Below, piece by piece: positions 1 to 5,339 of a stretch of DNA of 9,275 bases (the stretch's first letter is position 1; every line of letters begins with the position of its first letter). The notes below the pieces were generated by a model that was not told the origin of the DNA, did no database searches, and worked only from the letters and a program-made list of their open reading frames with translations. The stretch covers positions 1 through 9,275 of the forward strand of contig DAUV01000119.1 of NCBI GenBank assembly GCA_002505325.1, in the 5' to 3' direction. The stretch is from Euryarchaeota archaeon UBA623. Its GTDB lineage: Archaea; Thermoplasmatota; Poseidoniia; Poseidoniales; Thalassarchaeaceae. The position numbers and the translations under genes were made by a program.

Positions 1-1989
1 TACGCTGAAACCGTGATGGGCTGTATGGACCCAGCTGCTAACAACCACGACGCAGCGGCCGAAGATGATGACGGCTCTTGTGACTATGGTATGGCACAGG
101 CAGACATTATGGCAGCCTATTCGGCTGGCGAAATGGAGTTCTCTGCGGCTCTCTACGAGTTAGAGAAGTCCAGGAAGTGCCGTGAGCAGGGTTCTAACAA
201 CCCATGCGAGATAGTTGAGATGTCCATTGGTGACGCCTCAACCATCGACCCCCACGATGCTTACGACTCGGCATCCGGTGACGTCATTGAGCAGGTCTAC
301 GACACGCTCTACCGCTACGCGGGAGACGGAAGTGGAAACGCTATCATCGAGCCCCGTCTTGCCACTGGCTACACAGTCAGTGCAGACGGTCTGACCTACA
401 CGTTCGATCTACGAGATGACGTGTACTTCAGCAACGGTGACTTGATGGAAGCATCTGACGTTGTGTACTCATGGTGCCGCGTACTTGGCTACGGCTCGCC
501 CGACAGCCACGTAGGTTGGATCCTAGAGCAGAGCTTCGACTGCAACGACGCTGACGGCAACCACGATGACAACGGCGGCGCGAGTTTCACTGTCAACAGT
601 GCGACCTCTTTTTCGGTCACACTGTTCGCACAGTCCTCGGCATTCATCTCGACGATTGCTTACACAGTTGGCGCTGTAATCAACGCTGAGCTGTGCGAGG
701 AAAACCGCGTCGATGCTGGTGGAGAGAACGACGACTACTGCCACGAGTGGATGGACGAGGCTCCCTTCGGAGCTGGAACCAACGCTTACCTGGTACAGTC
801 TTGGGTCCGTGAGGACCGACTCGTCCTCGTGCCGAACTGGATGTACTGGGAGGCTGGCGATTACAACATCAACCGCCACACCGTGTCCATAGTCACCGAG
901 GCCACGACGAGGCTGCTTGCCTTCACCGATGGTGAGGTCGATTTCGGCAGCATCAACATCGAGGATTTGGTGAACTTCTGCGAGAACCTAGAAGACAAGC
1001 CTAACGTAATATCCAAGGACGGATACATCTGCAGTTACAGGGAGACTTTCACTACGACCCTGTCAGCCTTCAACCTACACCCGAAGGCCCTTGATGCAGG
1101 AGAGGACAACACCAACACTGATGCTAACTCGTCCCTCATCCTAAACCACGATTGTGATGGTGACGGTTCCAATGACTGCAGCGTCATGGAAGTAGGAGCA
1201 GTCCGAGCGGCTATATCCTACGCGTTCGACTACGAGACCCACCGAAGGGACACGTACGACAACTCTCTGGCACCTCAGTATGGACCGATCCCGACTGGCT
1301 TCCTGTATGCGGATACCCAGTACGAGACCTTCACCTACAACCTAGCCTACGCCGAGCAACTCCTAGAGGACGCCGGCTTCATCCGCCAGTACGACTGCAC
1401 TTCGCTGACACGCAGCGAAGCACCAGTCGTTGTTGCAGAGGGAGACAGAGACGGCACCGAGTGCCGCCTACCAAACGTCCTAGGTGTAATGGCAAACGAG
1501 GGTAACGACTACCGAATCGCTATGGCCGGCCAACTCGCTGAGGCCCTAGGGACTATCGGAGTTGCCACCGCTGGCGATGCTAAGCCTTGGGCTGAGTACC
1601 TGACCATGTACTACACTAGGACCTGGGATATCAGGTTCAGTGGATGGGCACCTGACTACCTCGACCCCGACAACTACTGGTCGCCATTCGCTGGCGGTCA
1701 CTCCATCGGCGGAGACGCTTATGGTACAGGGTATGAGAACTCGGACGTCAACGACGCCCTTGTAATCGGCAGGACCTCACAGGATGATGATACACGCAGG
1801 CAGGCCTACGAGGATGCCTTCGCAGCATGGATTCTAGATCCTAACATGATCATCATTGGGCAGTACAACGGCGTAGGTGTCAAGCACGACGACATCTGCA
1901 GCCCGCCGTATGCAGCTATTGGGTCCGCCCACTGGTTTGACTACGACAAGCTGCCAATGGTCAACGGCGCACTAGTCGGCTCTTGCTGA
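1..1989 (+). CDS. Extracellular solute-binding protein, family 5 (DppA/OppA-type), 5' partial
   Basis: This is the substrate-capturing subunit of a peptide-type ABC importer, acting outside the cell and delivering ligand to the permeases encoded downstream. The frame is open from base 1, so the GTG at 13 is probably internal and the true start with its signal or anchor is upstream. Numbering from codon 13, residues 3-23 form a cysteine-bounded acidic motif (GCMDPAANN ... DDDGSC), a module seen in surface proteins of marine microbes. The family 5 core follows: FDLRDDVYFSNG at 131-142 with DVVYSWCR after it, a GTNAYLV...RLVLVPN stretch at 255-275 leading into EATTRLLAF at 296-304, and WAPDYLDPDNYWSPF at 545-559. 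Acidic loops at 177-187 and 380-389 (DCDGDGSNDC) resemble calcium-binding DxDxDG loops. Numerous cysteines suggest disulfides. Peptides are the likely ligand from context; nickel or sugars cannot be excluded. Confidence 0.9.
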   Translation, partial: YAETVMGCMDPAANNHDAAAEDDDGSCDYGMAQADIMAAYSAGEMEFSAALYELEKSRKCREQGSNNPCEIVEMSIGDASTIDPHDAYDSASGDVIEQVYDTLYRYAGDGSGNAIIEPRLATGYTVSADGLTYTFDLRDDVYFSNGDLMEASDVVYSWCRVLGYGSPDSHVGWILEQSFDCNDADGNHDDNGGASFTVNSATSFSVTLFAQSSAFISTIAYTVGAVINAELCEENRVDAGGENDDYCHEWMDEAPFGAGTNAYLVQSWVREDRLVLVPNWMYWEAGDYNINRHTVSIVTEATTRLLAFTDGEVDFGSINIEDLVNFCENLEDKPNVISKDGYICSYRETFTTTLSAFNLHPKALDAGEDNTNTDANSSLILNHDCDGDGSNDCSVMEVGAVRAAISYAFDYETHRRDTYDNSLAPQYGPIPTGFLYADTQYETFTYNLAYAEQLLEDAGFIRQYDCTSLTRSEAPVVVAEGDRDGTECRLPNVLGVMANEGNDYRIAMAGQLAEALGTIGVATAGDAKPWAEYLTMYYTRTWDIRFSGWAPDYLDPDNYWSPFAGGHSIGGDAYGTGYENSDVNDALVIGRTSQDDDTRRQAYEDAFAAWILDPNMIIIGQYNGVGVKHDDICSPPYAAIGSAHWFDYDKLPMVNGALVGSC

Positions 1990-2012
1990 TTAACGACGTG
2001 AAGACGTAAGGC

Positions 2013-2044
2013 CGGCGGCAGCCACCTTCGGGTGGTTGCCGTCG
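2013..2044 (+). terminator. Strong hairpin with UUCG tetraloop after the binding-protein gene
   Basis: Bases 2013-2026 pair with 2031-2044 around the loop TTCG (2027-2030). The inner stem is GGCAGCCACC against GGTGGTTGCC with one G-U pair, closed by the very stable C(UUCG)G tetraloop. It begins 24 bases after the stop codon. No uninterrupted T run follows directly; a T-rich patch (CTTTCTT) lies at 2061-2067. It could end transcripts partially, or protect the 3' end of the binding-protein mRNA so that this subunit is made in excess over the permeases, a known use of intergenic hairpins in ABC importer operons. The structure is seen directly; the role is inferred. Confidence 0.6.
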
Positions 2045-2106
2045 CGCCGTCAATCAAATCCTTTCTTGCTTGCGATGGTCGTAAGGTAAGTATCGTTAAT
2101 CAATCG

Positions 2107-2129
2107 TCTGCCTGCCTACGGCAGGCAGA
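2107..2129 (+). repeat. Perfect 10-bp inverted repeat upstream of dppB
   Basis: TCTGCCTGCC (2107-2116) is the exact reverse complement of GGCAGGCAGA (2120-2129), separated by TAC. It ends 36 bases before the dppB ribosome-binding site. It could be an RNA hairpin at the 5' end of a processed permease transcript, a binding site for a dimeric repressor, or one copy of a dispersed palindromic element. The sequence alone does not distinguish these. I see no convincing archaeal TATA box or bacterial -10/-35 pair between 2045 and 2165. Confidence 0.55.
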
Positions 2130-2165
2130 AGGTAACTGTGATAGAGTCGTCTCGATTAGCACTGC

Positions 2166-2172
2166 AAGGAGG
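2166..2172 (+). promoter_or_regulatory. Ribosome-binding site for dppB, deciding the GTG start at 2181
   Basis: AAGGAGG ends 8 bases before the GTG at 2181, an ideal spacing. An in-frame TTG at 2175 would leave only 2 bases and is therefore rejected as the start. Confidence 0.8.
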
Positions 2173-2180
2173 GGTTGACT

Positions 2181-3581
2181 GTGAAGTTGCACGAGTTCGT
2201 AGTTCGAAGACTATTGCTGCTAATCCCTGTGATGGTAGGGGTCACAGTTCTGACATTTTCCATTTCCCATCTAATCCCCGCAGATGCAGCTGCTGCACAG
2301 TGCGGTGACAAGTGCGGCATAGTCGCCGACACCTACTATGAGAACGGGGCATCGGGCGAGCCTTACACGGAACAGTTGGACGAGGGCGAACTTTACACTC
2401 TAGGGGAGGACATATCTGTAGGGGCTGCCAATGTTACTCTGACCGTGATTACCAATTTTCCCGAGTCCGGAGAAGGACTCATTGGAAACGACTCCTTCAC
2501 TTGGTCGGGGAGGAACGGATTAACCCTCACAGGTGTCAATGGCATCAGTAACAATGCCCCTGAAGGAACCGAAGTTAGCTACTTCGTTCGGGTTACGGCC
2601 TATGAGGCCAACAGAGAACGCCTAGGGATGAATGATCCGCTCATAAAACAGTTTGAAATCTATGTGACACATCTCTCGGAGGGCGACTGGGGTAACTCAG
2701 AAACCTATCATCGTCCTGTCGTAGATGTGGTGAAAGACGCGGCCCCGATTACCTTAGAGATGTCTTTCTTCGCTCTATTCATAGCCTACCCTCTGGGAAT
2801 CACCCTTGGAATCATCGCAGCTGTGAGACAAGATCGAATGTTCGATCACGTCTCTCGATTCTTTGCCATAGCATTCGTCAGTCTACCGATATTCTGGTTT
2901 GCGATGGTTCTACAACTCTTTTTCGCCACTGGAGCAGAAATGGGTAGTTCAGGGATCTGCGACCCCTTGTTTGGAACCGATGGAGGGTGCTTCCCAATTT
3001 ACGGGAGGCACGACCCTAGCCTCACGTATCCCGTAGACGGATTCGCCTCTTACTATCCAGCAGGAGGGACCGGATTCCACCTAGTCGACAGTTGGTTCGT
3101 GACAGACGGCAAGCTGGCCACACTCCCGACTGAATTTGGATCCAACTGGCTACTCTTCAAGGACACCCTGATGCATCTAGCACTGCCTTGCGCTTGCCTT
3201 GGAATCGCCTCCTCTGGCTCCCTACTGAGGTACATGCGCGCCAGCCTCCTCGAGGTCCTGCACGAGGACTACGTGAGGACCGCCCGTGCTAAGGGACTCT
3301 CTGAATTCAGGGTAGTCATAGTTCATGCATGCAGAAACGCTCTGGTCCCTATAGTCACCATCCTGGGATTCTCAATCGGTGGAGCGATAGGTGGAGCTGT
3401 ATTGACTGAGACAATTTTTGCCTTCAATGGCATGGGTAGGGTGGCGGTTAAGTCAATCCAATATCTCGATTTCCCAGTCATAATGGGTGTGACGCTAATT
3501 ACTGCAGCCATCTTCTTACTGTCCAACCTAATTGTGGACATAATGTATGCAATCATAGATCCAAGGGTGAGGCTTGAATGA
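2181..3581 (+). CDS. dppB: Dipeptide/oligopeptide ABC transporter permease DppB, with enlarged extracellular loops
   Basis: One of the two channel-forming membrane subunits of the importer. The protein has 466 residues from GTG 2181, against about 310-340 usual. The N-terminus (MKLHEFVVRRLLLLIPVMVG) is typical of DppB and leads into TM1 at about 11-31. Further helices lie at about 188-214, 223-249, 329-348, 386-407 and 433-458. The cytoplasmic EAA loop that docks on the ATPase is at about 359-386 (EDYVRTARAKGLSEFRV). The protein ends with a family-typical IIDPRVRLE. The excess length lies in two extracellular loops. Residues 36-145 replace the short region after TM1 with a beta-rich, Ig-like-looking segment containing C41 and C45. 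Residues 250-320 enlarge the TM3-TM4 loop and contain C260 and C270. The gene overlaps dppC by 4 bases (ATGA), implying translational coupling. The family call is firm; peptide specificity is inferred. Confidence 0.93.
   Translation: MKLHEFVVRRLLLLIPVMVGVTVLTFSISHLIPADAAAAQCGDKCGIVADTYYENGASGEPYTEQLDEGELYTLGEDISVGAANVTLTVITNFPESGEGLIGNDSFTWSGRNGLTLTGVNGISNNAPEGTEVSYFVRVTAYEANRERLGMNDPLIKQFEIYVTHLSEGDWGNSETYHRPVVDVVKDAAPITLEMSFFALFIAYPLGITLGIIAAVRQDRMFDHVSRFFAIAFVSLPIFWFAMVLQLFFATGAEMGSSGICDPLFGTDGGCFPIYGRHDPSLTYPVDGFASYYPAGGTGFHLVDSWFVTDGKLATLPTEFGSNWLLFKDTLMHLALPCACLGIASSGSLLRYMRASLLEVLHEDYVRTARAKGLSEFRVVIVHACRNALVPIVTILGFSIGGAIGGAVLTETIFAFNGMGRVAVKSIQYLDFPVIMGVTLITAAIFLLSNLIVDIMYAIIDPRVRLE
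2286..2615 (+). other. Extracytoplasmic insertion in DppB loop 1
   Basis: This encodes DppB residues 36-145, about 110 residues between TM1 and the conserved RLGMNDPLIKQF segment, where ordinary DppB proteins have only about 20-30. It is polar, rich in T, V, G and N, with alternating beta-strand-like stretches (NVTLTVIT, GLTLTGVN, VSYFVRVTAYE) and a CGDKC pair at its start. Topology places it outside the membrane, where it could dock the binding protein. It has no helix-forming hydrophobic block. Confidence 0.65.
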
Positions 3582-5335
3582 AGGACTGGGGTGAAGGCAA
3601 AGAGGATCGCAAGGAAAGCCTAAGGAGGCTTGTCGAGGCTCTGTCTCAATCCAAAAATGATTTCCGTCGGAGCTGGAAGATATACACTCGATCCCTGCTC
3701 GCAGTACTGGGCCTCTTGATGGTCATCTCCGTCGTCACAGTTGCGATTTTCGCTGACGAGATAGCAGTCGAGCACCCCTATCGGAACCTGCAGGACACCG
3801 AGGATCTCTGGTCCATCGACTACGAACCTCAGAGAAAAGATCCATTCTCCGAGGAGTGCGACTGGCACGAGCAATCGATTACTGTAGATACCAGATCCCC
3901 CCTCTTCTCGGAGACCGTAGTCGCCGAATCCGACGACAAGGTAGGGGATGACAACAGGTACTACCGCGATACTCTCTCTGTAATCAGGCTCGTCCATCTA
4001 GAGGATAATCAGGGTTACGACCTCAACACCTCATTAATCAGCATAGATCCTAGCAACTCTTCTATCCTCATCTTGTCTGAGGGACTCTACAACAACTCGT
4101 CAATTACAGGGAAGGTCTGGCTCACCTATGAGTTCGATAACGAGGCAATGCATGTCTCGTGGATGCCAGAAGGCTACCAACGTTGCATCTTCGGAACCAA
4201 CCAGCAGGGGCAGGACATGTTCAGCAAGGTCCTGTACGGATCTCGGGTATCTTTGAAAATCGGAATCACCGTTGCCATGCTCACAGTGACCATAGGGACA
4301 ATCGTAGGCAGTGTGAGTGGTTACTATGGAGGCAGGGTAGATGAGGTAATCATGAGAATTTGTGACGTATTCTTCGCAATACCTGGACTGATTCTCGCCA
4401 TGGCATTCGTCACAGCGATGTCTGCGGTGACTAGCCTCACTATGCCAATATGGTTGGCGATTCTGATTCCGATATTATTCCTAGCTGTGGCATTCAGGTC
4501 ATATCTGGAATCAACCATCGTAGGGGACCAACTAAGTGACCAAGTAATGGGATCATTGATGCGAAACCGTAACGTATTCCTAGCCCTGTTCGTCTTATTC
4601 TTCTCTGTCGGCTTATTCCCTGGCTTTTCATGGTCGGACTTCTTTGGAATCTCAGACAGTCAAGGCTGGAGAATTGGTGCTGCCGCAGGTATAATTGCCA
4701 TCCTCGGAATGTTATTTATGGCAGACAAGCGCTTCATCGAGAATGCGAGTTTCGACGGCGCTGGCGAGCGTTTTAGCAAGTCTCTTGATTGGACAAACCC
4801 GTGGAAGTACCTCACACTTAGGACAGTGGCGATATTCATTGCCGGAGTAGTCATTTATCGCTTCTCAGGTAGCACTGGGGATGAGATAGTCGTGATCAAG
4901 GACTTCGATCGACTCTGGAAGATTCAAGCTGCCTTGATTTTCACTGGATGGCCAGGCTATGCCAGACTGATTAGAGGGCAGGTTCTGTATGTCAAGGAGA
5001 TGACCTTTGTTGAGGCGGCTAGGAGCGTAGGTGCCCCTCCCGGGAGAATAATGTTTAGGCATATTCTACCCAATGCGTGGGCACCACTACTCGTCGCCTT
5101 CACTCTTGATATCGGAGGGACCATCCTGTCAGCATCCGGGCTGTCATTCATTGGACTTGGGGCTGCCCCGGGCACAGCGGAGTGGGGCATCCTAGTTTCT
5201 GAGAGCAGACAATTCTTCATCCCCTCTCCTCACCTTATGCTCTACCCCGGACTCGCAATTGCGGCCACCACACTCGGCTTCAATCTGCTTGGCGATGGAA
5301 TCAGGGATGTTGTAGACCCCAAGAATAGGAGATGA
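3578..5335 (+). CDS. dppC: Dipeptide/oligopeptide ABC transporter permease DppC, with an extra four-helix block
   Basis: The second channel-forming subunit: 585 residues against about 300 usual. TM1 is at about 38-59. The family block CIFGTNQQGQDMFSKVLYGS is at 203-222, TM2 at about 223-247, and TM3 at about 264-282. The GWPGYARLIRGQVL motif is at 457-470, the EAA loop at 478-500 (VEAARSVGAPPGRI, FRHILPNA), then TM5 and TM6 and a typical end (NLLGDGIRDVVDP). Two insertions explain the size. Residues 66-200 give a large polar extracellular loop after TM1 with C94 and C203. Residues about 284-446 add four hydrophobic helices between TM3 and TM4, at about 290-307, 331-349, 366-383 and 410-428. 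An even helix number keeps the EAA loop cytoplasmic. The ATG overlaps the dppB stop, and GGTGA at 3566-3570 is its likely ribosome site. The function is clear; the inserted block is unrecognised. Confidence 0.93.
   Translation: MKDWGEGKEDRKESLRRLVEALSQSKNDFRRSWKIYTRSLLAVLGLLMVISVVTVAIFADEIAVEHPYRNLQDTEDLWSIDYEPQRKDPFSEECDWHEQSITVDTRSPLFSETVVAESDDKVGDDNRYYRDTLSVIRLVHLEDNQGYDLNTSLISIDPSNSSILILSEGLYNNSSITGKVWLTYEFDNEAMHVSWMPEGYQRCIFGTNQQGQDMFSKVLYGSRVSLKIGITVAMLTVTIGTIVGSVSGYYGGRVDEVIMRICDVFFAIPGLILAMAFVTAMSAVTSLTMPIWLAILIPILFLAVAFRSYLESTIVGDQLSDQVMGSLMRNRNVFLALFVLFFSVGLFPGFSWSDFFGISDSQGWRIGAAAGIIAILGMLFMADKRFIENASFDGAGERFSKSLDWTNPWKYLTLRTVAIFIAGVVIYRFSGSTGDEIVVIKDFDRLWKIQAALIFTGWPGYARLIRGQVLYVKEMTFVEAARSVGAPPGRIMFRHILPNAWAPLLVAFTLDIGGTILSASGLSFIGLGAAPGTAEWGILVSESRQFFIPSPHLMLYPGLAIAATTLGFNLLGDGIRDVVDPKNRR
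4427..4915 (+). other. Four-helix membrane insertion in DppC between TM3 and TM4
   Basis: This encodes DppC residues 284-446. Ordinary DppC proteins run almost directly from the end of TM3 (here AMAFVTAMS) into the GWPGYARL helix; here about 160 residues intervene. Four hydrophobic stretches are visible (for example PIWLAILIPILFLAVAF and FLALFVLFFSVGLFPG). Linkers after helices 1 and 3 are basic (R307, R329, R331; K384, R385, K401), and the linker between helices 2 and 3 is acidic (SWSDFFGISDS). This fits the positive-inside rule when the block starts and ends outside. Confidence 0.75.
5327..5331 (+). promoter_or_regulatory. Ribosome-binding site for dppD, supporting the GTG start at 5340
   Basis: AGGAG lies inside the last codons of dppC, 8 bases before GTG 5340. 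The GTG follows the dppC stop by only 4 bases, and the resulting N-terminus (MSDNLLEIEGLRVHF) aligns with the usual start of DppD-type ATPases. Confidence 0.7.
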
Positions 5336-5339
5336 GAAG

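Noticed and set aside
523..879. 118-codon antisense open frame
   Set aside because: It lies entirely opposite the well-supported binding-protein gene and has no recognisable domain; a shadow of codon bias.
2013..2067. A classic intrinsic terminator
   Set aside because: The hairpin is strong, but no T run directly follows it; the nearest T-rich patch is about 16 bases downstream, so full termination is doubtful.
2045..2165. A promoter for the permease genes in the intergenic gap
   Set aside because: I could not find a convincing TATA/BRE or -10/-35 arrangement; the sequence TTAATCAAT near 2096 is too weak to call.
2175..2180. In-frame TTG at 2175 as the dppB start
   Set aside because: It lies only 2 bases from the AAGGAGG site; GTG 2181 has an 8-base spacing and gives the family-typical N-terminus.
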